Positions 8,163 to 17,464 of a stretch of 64,000 nucleotides of DNA are shown here, piece by piece. The stretch's first letter is position 1. Each line of letters starts with the position of its first letter. Under the pieces are notes generated by a model. It ran no database searches. It was not told the origin of the DNA and saw nothing but the letters and a program-made list of their open reading frames with translations. The translations under genes and the position numbers were made by a program. Source of the stretch: Jidongwangia harbinensis (GTDB lineage: Bacteria > Actinomycetota > Actinomycetes > Mycobacteriales > Micromonosporaceae); assembly GCF_020216025.1 (NCBI RefSeq), contig NZ_JAIWNC010000001.1, positions 62,001 through 126,000 of the forward strand, in the 5' to 3' direction.

Positions 8163-9440
8163 TCAGCAGGCGAATCCGGCGGCACAGATGTTGAGCGCGC
8201 CGATCTCCCGCTCCACCGGGCCGAATCCGCTGAAGATGCCGTTGGTGACCCCGGCGCCGTTCACGAAGTTGCCCCAGTTGACGCCCACCGCGGTGACGTC
8301 GTTCGTGGCCGGGGAGTTGGTGACCCTGAAGACCGGCGAACCGCTGTCCCCGCCGGCCGAGTTATAGCTGGCGGTCTGCTGGCAGAACAGGTAGATGTCG
8401 GTGTTGTTGACGGTGAAGTCGACGCACGTGCCGGTGACCGTGCCGGTGGTACGGCCGGTGGTCCGCCCGACCTTCTGGACCGCGGAGTTGAGGGCGGCGC
8501 CACCGTCGGCCGCGGTCACCCGGAACGTGTCGGTCCCGTTCCAGTTGGTGCTGTTCACCGCCGGGCGGGCGATCCTGCCCTGGGAGATGTTCACGCCGGT
8601 CTGCGCGGCCACGAAGTTGGCGTCCGCGCTCGCGCACCGCCGGTTGACCGGACAGTCGAACAGGCCGGCGTTGACCGCGGTGTCCGCCGTCTCCAGGCCG
8701 ACCACACCGCCGTCCCCGGCGGGACGGGTGGGCTGCCAGAACCGGCCGTTGTCGACCACGCCGCGGTTGGCCGAGCAGTGCGAGTTCGTCACGAAACCGG
8801 CGACGCCCTGACGGGTCGCGGGGTATCCCAGGGTGCAGGTCGGCAGCGCGGCGGTGGAGACGATCTGGGTACCGCCGTGCAGCGGCCGGGTCTGATCCCG
8901 CACCGTCATCGTCACCGCTCCCCGCCGCACCGCGGTCACCGCGGCCTCGGGGATACCGAGTCGGGTCACCGCCGCACGGACCGCCGCCGAGTGCCGGTCC
9001 GGATCCTCGAGCCCCACGACCACCCGGTTGCGGCGTTCGTCGATCTCCAGCGAGGTCACGCTTGGCAGCGCGAACACCGATCTGGTGGCGTCGCGCCAGA
9101 TCTTCAGCTGGGCGAACGTGTAGTCGGCCCGGTGCACGACGGTCTTGCCCGTACCACCGGACAGGCCGAGCCCGGCCAGCGCGGCACGGGACCGCGCCGC
9201 GCCCTCCTCGTCGGGCCGGGTCAACAGGACGTGCGTCGTGGATCCGTCGGCGTCCAGGTAGGCCCCGCCGAAACCGGGAACGTGCTTGGTGGCGGCCACC
9301 TCCTGAGCGTCCCGGTCCCAGGGCGCGGCGACGGTCACCGGGTCGGCGTCCGCCACGCCGCCGCCGGTGAACGCCACCGCGGTGGCGGCGATGAGGACGA
9401 GCCCCGCGCCGATGGACCTGCCCGCGTTGAGTCGATGCAT
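8163..9440 (-). CDS. secreted S1-family serine protease (streptogrisin/alpha-lytic type)
   Basis: 425 residues. A signal peptide (about 1-32) is followed by a propeptide with alpha-lytic-protease pro-domain character (about 35-190) and a chymotrypsin-like catalytic domain. The triad is readable: His221 in TNSHCS, Asp253 in ETADTAVNAG, Ser366 in GGDSGSP. Paired cysteines at the domain ends fit disulfides of the extracellular enzyme. The ATG at 9440 is preferred over the longer frame because GGAGG precedes it by seven bases and the signal peptide begins there. It is convergent with yidC. Confidence 0.93.
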   Translation of the reverse strand: MHRLNAGRSIGAGLVLIAATAVAFTGGGVADADPVTVAAPWDRDAQEVAATKHVPGFGGAYLDADGSTTHVLLTRPDEEGAARSRAALAGLGLSGGTGKTVVHRADYTFAQLKIWRDATRSVFALPSVTSLEIDERRNRVVVGLEDPDRHSAAVRAAVTRLGIPEAAVTAVRRGAVTMTVRDQTRPLHGGTQIVSTAALPTCTLGYPATRQGVAGFVTNSHCSANRGVVDNGRFWQPTRPAGDGGVVGLETADTAVNAGLFDCPVNRRCASADANFVAAQTGVNISQGRIARPAVNSTNWNGTDTFRVTAADGGAALNSAVQKVGRTTGRTTGTVTGTCVDFTVNNTDIYLFCQQTASYNSAGGDSGSPVFRVTNSPATNDVTAVGVNWGNFVNGAGVTNGIFSGFGPVEREIGALNICAAGFAC

Positions 9441-9560
9441 GAAGACCTCCGGTGGCACGGATTTCGGCTCCGCCACATGTCGGCTCGAGCCTCGAGTGCG
9501 CCCAGGATGGTCCGTGGCGTTCATCGAGAAGGCACACGATCCGCACGGATCGCGGAGGCC

Positions 9561-11081
9561 CTAGAAGTGCTGCACGGCCACCACGCCCGGCATCGCCATC
9601 GTCTCGGCGGCGAGACCACCGAACAGGCCCGGGCTGGCCAGCTCGACGGTCCAGTACCGGGGCAGCGTCTCGGCGGCCTCGGCCCGGACCCGTCCGTGCT
9701 CGCAGAACGGACCGGCGAAGCCGCCCGACCGGGGATCTCCGGAGAACTCCGGGCTGCCGCCGAGCCCGCGCCAGATCGCCGCCTCGGCCAGGTTGCGCTG
9801 GTCCTGCGTGGCCCGCGCGTCGATGAACACCCGGGCCCGGTCGCCCATCCGCGCGCTCGGCGGATCCACGATGCCGGCCGGCACCGACGGGGTGCACGAT
9901 CCCGGCATCAGGTGCCGGTCGACCACGCCGTACAGGCCCAGCACGGCCAGCAGGGACGCGACGGTGGTCAGCCCGACGGCGAGCGGCGACCGGCGTCGTA
10001 CCGCCCCCAGCCACGTCGCCGCCCACCGCCGCCCGCGCGGGAACCGGGGGCGCGGTCGCTGCGCCGCCGCGACGAGCAGGACCAGCGCCGCCAGCACCCC
10101 GAACGGCACCGCCGCACCGGCCGTGACGAAGGCCAGCCCCGCCCAGGACGCCGCGGCGGACTCGTCCGCCAGCCCCGTGCCACCCGCCAGGGCCAGCAAC
10201 GCGAACGGCACCACGCAGAGCACCGCGAGCACCGCGCCGACCGTGGCCAGGGCGGACATCACCGGGCTGGCCTCCAGGCGGCGGCTCGCCCACCCGGTGA
10301 GCAACCAGGCGAGGACCGCGCCGGGCAGGAAACCGAGCCAGGTCACCGCCGCCAGCCACGGTGGCGGTTGCTGCCAGAGGTAGTACAGGGCGTTGCCATC
10401 GCCGTCGTAGGCGGGCCGCCCGGGCCAGTAGTGGTCGGCGAAGCGCAGCCCCAGCTCGCCACGGGCGGCGGTGAAGCCCGCCGCCCGGTCGCCCGGATGC
10501 GCGCCGACCACGTCGGTCTGATCCAGCGGCGGGTCGACACTGGTCACGGTCCAGCCGGCCGCCTCCAGCCGGGCCCGGACGCCCGCGGTGTAGGCGGCGA
10601 CGTCCCGGGTGGCGGTGGTGTGCCTGACCCACGAGACGGCGTACCCGTACTCGATGCCCTCGCCGTCGGCCTGGCTGACGACGTCGGCGGCGTCGCCGCC
10701 GCCCCACACCGTGAGTCCCGGAAAGATCGTCCGGCTGATCTCGGCGGCCTCGGCGCCGACGGGCAGCGGCCGGGACGCCTGCCAGCCCAGCCAGTTGGTG
10801 CCGCCGGCACCGAGAAACCCGCCGGCCAGCGCCAAGAACAGGGCCAGCACGACGATCCCCCGGCTGTTCGGCCGGCCGAGCCGGGCCCGGCCGCCGTGCC
10901 GCGCCAGGTTCACCCGCTCGCGGAGGGCCGGCCGGCGCCGGCCGGGCGGTGCGCACTCGACCAGGGTGTCGAGCAACTCGTCGCGGCGCGGGCCCGGCGG
11001 ATAGATCCACAACAGCCGGCGGTACGCCCGAACGAGTCGCGGGTCGACGGTGCGCGACGAGGCGGTCAGCACGGTCACCAC
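9561..11081 (-). CDS. multi-pass membrane protein of unknown function, co-transcribed with PadR
   Basis: 506 residues. A cytoplasmic N-terminus (RAYRRLLWIYPPGPRRDELLD) resembles the short permease-prefix segment seen next to PadR regulators. One helix lies near residue 75, then an extracellular region of about 140 residues, then four more helices (about 240-385). The C-terminal soluble tail contains a variable, FtsX-like-sized domain. No catalytic motif was found. It overlaps the PadR gene by seven bases, the usual PadR-plus-membrane-target layout, so it is probably the regulated partner. It might be an envelope-stress or transport component; this is a guess from context. Confidence 0.7.
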   Translation of the reverse strand: MVTVLTASSRTVDPRLVRAYRRLLWIYPPGPRRDELLDTLVECAPPGRRRPALRERVNLARHGGRARLGRPNSRGIVVLALFLALAGGFLGAGGTNWLGWQASRPLPVGAEAAEISRTIFPGLTVWGGGDAADVVSQADGEGIEYGYAVSWVRHTTATRDVAAYTAGVRARLEAAGWTVTSVDPPLDQTDVVGAHPGDRAAGFTAARGELGLRFADHYWPGRPAYDGDGNALYYLWQQPPPWLAAVTWLGFLPGAVLAWLLTGWASRRLEASPVMSALATVGAVLAVLCVVPFALLALAGGTGLADESAAASWAGLAFVTAGAAVPFGVLAALVLLVAAAQRPRPRFPRGRRWAATWLGAVRRRSPLAVGLTTVASLLAVLGLYGVVDRHLMPGSCTPSVPAGIVDPPSARMGDRARVFIDARATQDQRNLAEAAIWRGLGGSPEFSGDPRSGGFAGPFCEHGRVRAEAAETLPRYWTVELASPGLFGGLAAETMAMPGVVAVQHF

Positions 11082-11440
11082 GCCACCCGCCCGCCCAGCC
11101 GGTGTGCGCCCGCCGAGCCGAGCCCGAAGCGCTTGAGCTGGGTGGTGGCCGCGTGGACACTGGTCCGCAACCGCTCAGTCTCGGCGCCCAGGGCGCCCGC
11201 GCCGTGGTCGGTGAGCCGGTAGTAGCGCCGGTTCCGCCCGCCGACGAGTTCCTCCCGGTCGATCTCCACCAGGCCGTCGGCGGCCAGCCGGTCGAGTGCC
11301 GCGTACAGCGTGCCGGCCTGCAGGTTGACCGCGCCGCCGGACAGGGCGGTGGCCTCCTGGATGATGCCGTAGCCGTGCCGGGGTTCCGACGCCAGTGCGG
11401 TGAGGATCCAGAAGGTGGGTTCACGCATCGGGGCAGCCAT
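11075..11440 (-). CDS. PadR-family transcriptional regulator
   Basis: 121 residues with the PadR winged helix: FWILTALASEPRHGYGI, then LQAGTLYAALDRLAADGLVE and NRRYYRLTDHG, followed by a short C-terminal dimerisation helix. The ATG at 11440 lies about seven bases after TATATT with no ribosome site, so it may be leaderless; an internal ATG four codons on (MREPTF) is the alternative. It leads a two-gene operon with the membrane protein at 9561. Confidence 0.9.
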   Translation of the reverse strand: MAAPMREPTFWILTALASEPRHGYGIIQEATALSGGAVNLQAGTLYAALDRLAADGLVEIDREELVGGRNRRYYRLTDHGAGALGAETERLRTSVHAATTQLKRFGLGSAGAHRLGGRVAW

Positions 11441-11567
11441 GCACCCAATATAGAGATCATCTGAGTATCAGGCAACGGTCAGCTGCCGAGGTGCCGTTCC
11501 CGGCCGGCCGGGAACGGCGGGTAGCTTGTCGGTCTATTCTGTCGTCCGGACGTCGGGAGTCGCCGCG

Positions 11568-12689
11568 ATGTGGGAAGCCACCACGATCGACAATGTCCGG
11601 GTCTTCGACGGGGCCGGCCGGACTGAGCCGCGTTCCGTGCACCTCGACGGCGGTCGCATTGTGTCCGCACCGCCGGACGCCGCGCGCCGGGTGGACGCCC
11701 GTGGCGGCACGCTGCTGCCCGGGCTGATCGACACCCACGTCCACGTCGAGGATCGCGCCGACCTGGAGGCGTCGGCGCACTGGGGTGTCACCACCGTGCT
11801 CGACATGGGCACCCCGCACCTGGACCGCACCATGCCGCTGCGCCATCTCGACGCGGTGGCGGACCTGTTCAGCGCGGGCCACCCGGCGGTCGCCCCCGGT
11901 GCCACGGCGATCCGCAAGATGGGTTATCCGCCCAGCATCGGCGTGGCGGACCCGTCCGGTGCCGAGGAGCACGTCGCGGCCCGGGTACGGGACGGCGCCG
12001 ACTACGTGAAGATCCTGGTCGAGGACCCGAAGCAGCCCGGCACGAAGGCGCTCGACCGGGCCACCGTGCAGGCGCTCGTCGACGCCGCCCATCGGCACGG
12101 GCTCACGGTGATCGCCCACACGGTCACCGGCCCGACGTTCCGGACGGCGGTCGACGCGGGCGCGGACGTGGTGACCCACGTGCCGGTCCAGGCGGTGGTG
12201 AGCCGGGAGGCCGCCCGGCCCGGGCTCGTGGTCTCCCCCACGCTTGTCATGATGCGCGGGATCTGCGCCACCATCGGGCGCCGCCCGGCGTTGCGCGCGC
12301 TCGCGGCCCTGCGGGTCATGCCGCGGATGGACTTCACCAACTCCCTCGACTCCGTGCGGCGGCTGCACCACGCGGGCGCGACCGTCCTCGCCGGCACCGA
12401 CGCGAACCGCGACCCGGCCACGCCGTTCTCGCCGCCGCACGGTGAGGCGATGCACCAGGAACTGGGACTGCTCGTCGAGGCCGGCCTGTCACCGGTCGAG
12501 GCGCTGCGGGCCGCCACGGTCCGGCCCGCGCAGGTCTTCGGTCTCGCCGACCGGGGCGAGATCACCGCCGGGCGACGGGCCGACCTGCTTCTCGTCGACG
12601 GCGACCCCACGACCGACATCGGGGCGACCCGGAACATCACCGGCGTCTGGGTCGCGGGGCACCGGTTCCGCGGCGTGCCCGGATCGTGA
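11568..12689 (+). CDS. amidohydrolase-superfamily metal-dependent hydrolase
   Basis: 373 residues. The metal-binding HVHVED motif follows LLPGLIDT (about residue 56), the carboxylated Lys or metal site is near YVKILVED, HTVTGP and THVPVQ supply further His, and the metal Asp is in AGTDANRDP. The C-terminal LADRGEITAGRRADLLLVDGDP is the composite sandwich typical of imidazolonepropionase/prolidase-type amidohydrolases. The ATG at 11568 has GGGAG eight bases upstream and a TATTCT box at about 11534. A TTG 14 codons earlier is possible but less likely. The substrate is probably a cyclic amide or dipeptide, but this is not determinable. Confidence 0.88.
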   Translation: MWEATTIDNVRVFDGAGRTEPRSVHLDGGRIVSAPPDAARRVDARGGTLLPGLIDTHVHVEDRADLEASAHWGVTTVLDMGTPHLDRTMPLRHLDAVADLFSAGHPAVAPGATAIRKMGYPPSIGVADPSGAEEHVAARVRDGADYVKILVEDPKQPGTKALDRATVQALVDAAHRHGLTVIAHTVTGPTFRTAVDAGADVVTHVPVQAVVSREAARPGLVVSPTLVMMRGICATIGRRPALRALAALRVMPRMDFTNSLDSVRRLHHAGATVLAGTDANRDPATPFSPPHGEAMHQELGLLVEAGLSPVEALRAATVRPAQVFGLADRGEITAGRRADLLLVDGDPTTDIGATRNITGVWVAGHRFRGVPGS

Positions 12690-12742
12690 TCTGAGGGCGA
12701 GCGGGCCCCGCCACGACCACGCCGGGCACGCCGGGCATCCGC

Positions 12743-13927
12743 CTACCGGGTGCGGCCACCACACCCGTAGAAGCACGCCTGGAACTGGGCGAAGTGCGGG
12801 CGCTTGACGCTGCCGAACGCGGTGAACTCGCCGCCGACCGCGATCGCGTTGGCCGCGGCGGTCAGGGTCAGCACGCCCCACCGGCCGTTGCTGCGCGGAT
12901 TCCAGTCGAGCAGGCGGCCGGTTTCCGGGTTCAGGGCGGCCAGCTTCGGCTGGGTGCGCAGCGTCGTCGGGCACCACGAGGTGGCGGTGCGCGACGGCCG
13001 GTCACAGGCCACGGTGAAGTGCCCGCCGGCGTAGATCGTGCCGCGCAGGGTGGTGAGCGCCTGGACGTCGCCGTCGGTGACGGTGCTCCAGACCAGGTTC
13101 CCGGTGGGCTCGTACGCCGCCACCCGGCCGCCCGGGCCGGCCAGCCCCGCGTACACCCGGCCCGCGGTGATGGCGAGCGCGAACGCGGTGTACGGGGTGG
13201 CCGGACGGAACCCCGGGTCCACCTGACCGTCGGCCAGGCGCAGGGCGGCGAGGCGGGCGGTGCCCTCCGTCCCGTTGAGACGCTTGAAGCCGCCGCCGAC
13301 GTACAGCCGGGACCCGGCCACGGACAGCGCCCGCACCTGCCCGTCGGCGCCGCCGACGAACGTGGTGTCGTGCGCCCCGTCGGACAGCCGGAACGCCGCC
13401 AGGTTGCGAACCGGGCGACCGTCCACGGCGGTGACCGTGCCGCCCAGGTAGAGCCGTCCGCCGCCGACCGCCAGCGCGGTGCCTTCGCCCTTCACGGTGT
13501 GCCGGAGCGGGCCGACCGCGCCGCTGGCCGGGTGGAGGCCGGCCAGGCCGGCGCGCGGCTGCCCGGCGACGGTGGTGAACTTGCCGCTGGCGTACAGCGC
13601 GGAGCCGGACGCGGCGAGCGCCAGCACCGTGCCGTTGGTCTCGGGCGCCCACGGCAGCAGCTTGCCGGTCCGGGTGTCCACGGCGGCCAGTCGCTTGCGG
13701 GGCACCGACCGGCCGTTGACGATCGCGTTCCGGAAGCTGCCGCCGACGTACACGGTGGAGCCGACACGTGCGCTGGCGTACACCAGGCCGTCGAAGCCGA
13801 CGGTGGGGGCCGGCGCGGCGGACACCAGGGGTACGGCGGCGACCGCCGGGGAGGGCGTCCCGGCCACGGCGACCGCCGCAGCGAGCAGCACGCCGAACGA
13901 ACTACGCAGGAATGAAGAAAGTTGCAT
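12743..13927 (-). CDS. secreted beta-propeller repeat protein
   Basis: 394 residues with a signal peptide (about 1-32, FGVLLAAAVAVAG) and six or seven repeats containing VYVGGSF, LYASGKFTTVAG, LYLGGTVTAVDG, LYVGGGFKRLNG and IYAGGHFTVA. This is the delta-60/DUF5122-like propeller pattern in which each blade ends by relating position to a looked-up value. It is predicted to be extracellular and binding, with no catalytic residues seen. The C-terminal CFYGCGG may form a disulfide. The ATG at 13927 begins the signal peptide; no clear ribosome site precedes it. Confidence 0.82.
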   Translation of the reverse strand: MQLSSFLRSSFGVLLAAAVAVAGTPSPAVAAVPLVSAAPAPTVGFDGLVYASARVGSTVYVGGSFRNAIVNGRSVPRKRLAAVDTRTGKLLPWAPETNGTVLALAASGSALYASGKFTTVAGQPRAGLAGLHPASGAVGPLRHTVKGEGTALAVGGGRLYLGGTVTAVDGRPVRNLAAFRLSDGAHDTTFVGGADGQVRALSVAGSRLYVGGGFKRLNGTEGTARLAALRLADGQVDPGFRPATPYTAFALAITAGRVYAGLAGPGGRVAAYEPTGNLVWSTVTDGDVQALTTLRGTIYAGGHFTVACDRPSRTATSWCPTTLRTQPKLAALNPETGRLLDWNPRSNGRWGVLTLTAAANAIAVGGEFTAFGSVKRPHFAQFQACFYGCGGRTR

Positions 13928-14017
13928 GAACCGGACAATATGGCAGGCAAGAAGCAGGCGTGGCCGAAACAGGGAGATATCTACCGCAGGGTGTAGTCGC
14001 CAAATTACGAACATCAC

Positions 14018-14048
14018 TTGACAGAAAACCAAAGGAAACCGCCATGAT
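14018..14048 (+). promoter_or_regulatory. candidate promoter of the GH43 gene
   Basis: TTGACA (14018-14023) and CATGAT (14043-14048) are separated by 19 bases, in an AT-richer stretch 31 bases before the glycosidase start. The -35 is perfect and the -10 is poor. Confidence 0.4.
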
Positions 14049-14078
14049 GTAACACCCGCCGACCTCAGTGGAGAATCC

Positions 14079-15458
14079 ATGACCCTGTCCCATGCCCGGC
14101 GCGGCTCCCTGCGCCTGGCGACCGCCGTCACCGCCGCCCTGGCCCTGGCCGCCGGCCTGCTCACCGCCACGGCCACGCCGTCGGTCGCCGTCGCGTCCGG
14201 ACCGGTCATCGACCAGAACTTCGCCGACCCGGACGTCATGAAGGTCGGCGGCACCTATTACGCGTACGCCACCAACAGCGACGGCCGGAACATCCGGTGG
14301 GCCACCTCCACCGACCTGGTCAGCTGGACCGCGCAGCAGAGCGACGCGCTGCCGTCCCTGGGCGCGTGGGCCGACCCGGCCTGGTCCTTCCCGCCGGGCG
14401 GGCCGGGCGACCACGGCGTCTGGGCACCGGAGGTGTTCGCGACCGGGCCGGCCAGCTTCGTCATGTGGTACACCGCGCACGACCGCGCCTCCGGCAAGCA
14501 GTGCATCGGCGCCGCCACCGCCACCACGCCCGGCGGGCCGTTCGTCCCCCGCGACACCACCCTGGTCTGCACCCCGGAGACCGGCGGCGTGATCGACGCC
14601 TCCTCGTTCACCGAGGACGGGCGCCGCTACCTGCTATGGAAGAACGACGGCAACTGCTGTGCCCAGGACACCTGGCTGCACCTGCAGCAGGTCACCGCGA
14701 ACGGGCTGCGCCGGACCGGCACCGAGACCGCGCTGATCAAACAGGACAAGCCGTTCGAGGGCATCCTCGTCGAGGCGCCGACGCTGTGGAAGCACAACGG
14801 CCGGTACGTGCTGTTCTACTCCGCCAACTTCTTCGGCAACGGCAGCTACCTGAGCAGCTACGCCACCGCGACCCGGCTGCGTGGGCCGTACACCAAGGCA
14901 CCGGCGCCGCTGATGACCACCGACGCGTTCGCCGGGTCGGTCCGCGGCCCGGGCGGCCAGGACATCGTGACCGGCCCGGACGGCCAGGACCGGATCATCT
15001 TCCACGGCTGGAACCCCGGCTTCAGCTACCGGGCGATGTACTCGCAGCGACTCGACTGGCAGGGCGGCCGGCCCGTCGTGGCGGGTGCCAAGGTGCGGTA
15101 CGAGGCCGAGGACGCCACGTTCGCCCGTGCCAACGCCCGGTACGCGCCCGGTGCCAGCAACGGCGTGGTCGTCGGCGGCATCGACTTCGACGACAGCCGG
15201 GTCACGTTCACCGTGCACGTACCCCGGGCCGGCACCTACCGGCTGTACACCCGCTACGCCAACGGATCCGACGCCGGCGCGGCCAGCCACACCCTGGTCG
15301 TGAACGACACCGCGGCCGGCACCGTGGACTACCCCGTCACCGGCTGGGACAACTGGCAGACGGCCGAACGCGGCATCACCCTCACGGCGGGCCGGAACAC
15401 GATCGCGTACGGCAAGGGCGCGCACTTCGCGGAGATCGACGCGATCGACGTGGCCTGA
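14079..15458 (+). CDS. secreted glycoside hydrolase family 43 protein with C-terminal CBM35-like domain
   Basis: 459 residues. The signal peptide covers about residues 1-40. The five-bladed GH43 propeller follows, with the general-base Asp in NFADPDVMK, a second Asp in VIDASSFTEDG, and the catalytic acid Glu in ILVEAPTLWK. Residues about 335-459 form a carbohydrate-binding module (YEAEDATFARA to HFAEIDAIDVA) of the CBM6/35 type. Family members act on arabinose- or xylose-containing polymers; specificity is not determinable. The ATG at 14079 has GGAGA upstream. With the neighbouring propeller and beta-helix proteins it suggests plant-polymer use. Confidence 0.92.
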   Translation: MTLSHARRGSLRLATAVTAALALAAGLLTATATPSVAVASGPVIDQNFADPDVMKVGGTYYAYATNSDGRNIRWATSTDLVSWTAQQSDALPSLGAWADPAWSFPPGGPGDHGVWAPEVFATGPASFVMWYTAHDRASGKQCIGAATATTPGGPFVPRDTTLVCTPETGGVIDASSFTEDGRRYLLWKNDGNCCAQDTWLHLQQVTANGLRRTGTETALIKQDKPFEGILVEAPTLWKHNGRYVLFYSANFFGNGSYLSSYATATRLRGPYTKAPAPLMTTDAFAGSVRGPGGQDIVTGPDGQDRIIFHGWNPGFSYRAMYSQRLDWQGGRPVVAGAKVRYEAEDATFARANARYAPGASNGVVVGGIDFDDSRVTFTVHVPRAGTYRLYTRYANGSDAGAASHTLVVNDTAAGTVDYPVTGWDNWQTAERGITLTAGRNTIAYGKGAHFAEIDAIDVA

Positions 15459-15508
15459 CCGTCAGCGGACGGCCGGCGGAGGGGACGCGGGGGCATCGAC
15501 CCTCGTCG

Positions 15509-16252
15509 CTAAGGCGCCCCTCGGCCGGCCTGGAAGATGGCGGAGCCGAACCAGCTGCCGCCGACCCGGGTGACCAGGTCGGGCAGCAGGTTCCGGTCGC
15601 TCAGCTGGGGCCAGGACTGGAGCAGCTCCTGCAGGTCCCGGCCGAGGGCGTCCAGCTCCTTGCCGCCCATCGGCTCACTCCGGATCACCTGCGTGGCCTG
15701 CACCGGCCAGTCCCGTGCTCCGATGTCCACGGTCGGCAGCGCCACCGCGGCCATCTCCAGCGCGGTCTGCTCGACCACGGCGAGCCGGAGCAGCAGTTCC
15801 ACGACCCGGCGGTGCGTCCCCGCCTCGTGATGGTCCGAGCGGACCAGGTTGGCCGCCCCGTAGTCGGAGTTCGCGAGTTCGACCAGGCCGGCCCGGTCCG
15901 CCTGACTGGCCTGCGGAAGTTGACGGAGGAGGACGTCCTCGGCGGCGATGAGCGACAGGATCACCGGGTCCTCCTGATCCGAAACCAGAGGCGAGACCTT
16001 CTTGCCGAGTTCCTCGAGCTCGCCCAGCACATCGACGAGATCCTGTTCCGCGTCGGCGCGTAGCCGGTACTGGATCGACTGGCCGCCACGGCGCCCCTCG
16101 GACCGGGTGCCGGCCCGCTCGACGAACCGCGCCTCCCGCGCCAGGACGGTGCGTACGGTGGTGTCCTTGACGTCGCTGTAGCGCGCGAGGTCGGCGACGG
16201 TGAACTGGCGTAACGCCAGGATGCCGTTCAGCACCCGGTAGCGGTGAATCAT
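15509..16252 (-). CDS. winged-helix DNA-binding protein of unknown function
   Basis: 247 residues. The N-terminal 65 residues read as a winged helix (ILALRQFTVADLARYSD, VKDTTVRTVLARE, GGQSIQYRLRAD). The remainder is helical with no recognised domain. It is the last gene of a three-gene operon with the metallopeptidase-like protein and a small membrane-associated protein; the gap to the gene before it is 78 bp. It could regulate the operon, or the helical part could sense a partner protein. No close family is recognised. Confidence 0.7.
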   Translation of the reverse strand: MIHRYRVLNGILALRQFTVADLARYSDVKDTTVRTVLAREARFVERAGTRSEGRRGGQSIQYRLRADAEQDLVDVLGELEELGKKVSPLVSDQEDPVILSLIAAEDVLLRQLPQASQADRAGLVELANSDYGAANLVRSDHHEAGTHRRVVELLLRLAVVEQTALEMAAVALPTVDIGARDWPVQATQVIRSEPMGGKELDALGRDLQELLQSWPQLSDRNLLPDLVTRVGGSWFGSAIFQAGRGAP

Positions 16253-16330
16253 GACCCGACCCTCTGCGCTGGCTGGCTTGCCCCTGACCGTTCCTTCGTG
16301 GCATCAGCCTCGTCCATCGTTATTCGTTTG

Positions 16331-17464
16331 TCAAGTGAACAACCCGGTCACCTCTTTGACAAGGCGGCCGAGGTCCCGGGTCTCCACGTACGTGCGCAGC
16401 TCCGCCACCAGGCCGGGGTGGATCCGGCCCAGCGTCGCCCGGTACACCTCGGTGGCGAACAGGTCCCGCTGCTTGTTGTCGAAGCTCGACGTGTTGAGCT
16501 GCACGCTCAGCATGAGGAAGACGGCCGCCGGATCGAGGTGCCGGACCTCGGGGAGCCGGCCCAGCAGCGCCTGCACGGCCCGCGCCGCCCGGGCACCCTT
16601 GGCCCGCTGGCTCCAGGCCCGGTCCCAGCTGCTCTGCGCGTGCCGGGCGGCGTGCACCCGCTCCGCGGCCTCCGCGTGCGCCGCCGGCCGCGGGGCCACG
16701 AGCAGATCGAGCGGCGACCCGGACGGAGGCCGCAGGCGGTCCAGCATCTGATGCGCCACGAAGGCCGCCACGTCCATCCAGCCCTCGGCGAACCGGCTGC
16801 TGGCATCCGGCTGGCGCCGGCCCGGCTGCCACGGTCCCTGCAGGACGTGACAGACGCATTCGTGCAGCAGGACGTACGGCAGCGAGAACACGGTGAGCTC
16901 GTCCAGCATCTGCGCGTTGACCCGGACCGCCACGCAGGCGGAGGGCCCGTCGGCGAGATCCTGCAGCACGGTCGTCGCGGTGAGCGCGACGGGCAGTTCC
17001 GAGCGGACCGGCTCGGACTGGTACTCGAACGACGCGGTGATCCGCTGACGCAGATCGTCCGGCAGGTCCAGGCCGTGGCACCGGTACAGTTCGACGGCCG
17101 CCGTCACCGCGTCACCGAAAGCGCCGGTCAACAGGTCATCGGTGGCGCGGCCCGCTTCGTCCAGGACCTGATCGATCTCGTCGAGGAGAGGCTCGCAGAC
17201 CCCGCGCGCATCGGCGTCGGGAAACGACAGATTCGCTCTGATCTCGGCACCCAGCTGATGCAGGTATTCGCTCAGCGAGCCGGTCGGGCAGAACTCCACC
17301 TGGTACAGCGTCGAGTCCAGGACCCGGCTGCGGATCCCGGTCCACAGCACTCCGTACCCGGCCGAGTCCAGCTCGACGTGATACAGATCCAGCGCCCGGT
17401 AGACGAGCGCACGCCCGACGACGGCCTTCTGGGCATGCAGGGGAAGCAGACGCCTGGTGCTCAC
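16331..17464 (-). CDS. putative zinc metallopeptidase-like protein with HECVCH motif
   Basis: 377 residues. LLHECVCHVLQG near residue 202 is an HExxH zinc site. About 30 residues later, EGWMDVAAFVAHQM could supply the third ligand (Glu), as in gluzincin-type enzymes. No signal peptide or membrane segment is seen, so it should act in the cytoplasm. The N-terminal 190 residues match no family known to me. The start overlaps the stop of the small gene upstream by four bases, showing translational coupling. Whether it is a true protease is unproven. Confidence 0.65.
   Translation of the reverse strand: MSTRRLLPLHAQKAVVGRALVYRALDLYHVELDSAGYGVLWTGIRSRVLDSTLYQVEFCPTGSLSEYLHQLGAEIRANLSFPDADARGVCEPLLDEIDQVLDEAGRATDDLLTGAFGDAVTAAVELYRCHGLDLPDDLRQRITASFEYQSEPVRSELPVALTATTVLQDLADGPSACVAVRVNAQMLDELTVFSLPYVLLHECVCHVLQGPWQPGRRQPDASSRFAEGWMDVAAFVAHQMLDRLRPPSGSPLDLLVAPRPAAHAEAAERVHAARHAQSSWDRAWSQRAKGARAARAVQALLGRLPEVRHLDPAAVFLMLSVQLNTSSFDNKQRDLFATEVYRATLGRIHPGLVAELRTYVETRDLGRLVKEVTGLFT

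Noticed and set aside
8112..11222. 1036-codon plus-strand frame
   Set aside because: Opposite the S1 protease, the membrane protein and the PadR gene, all with clear motifs. The frame has shadow composition and no domain.
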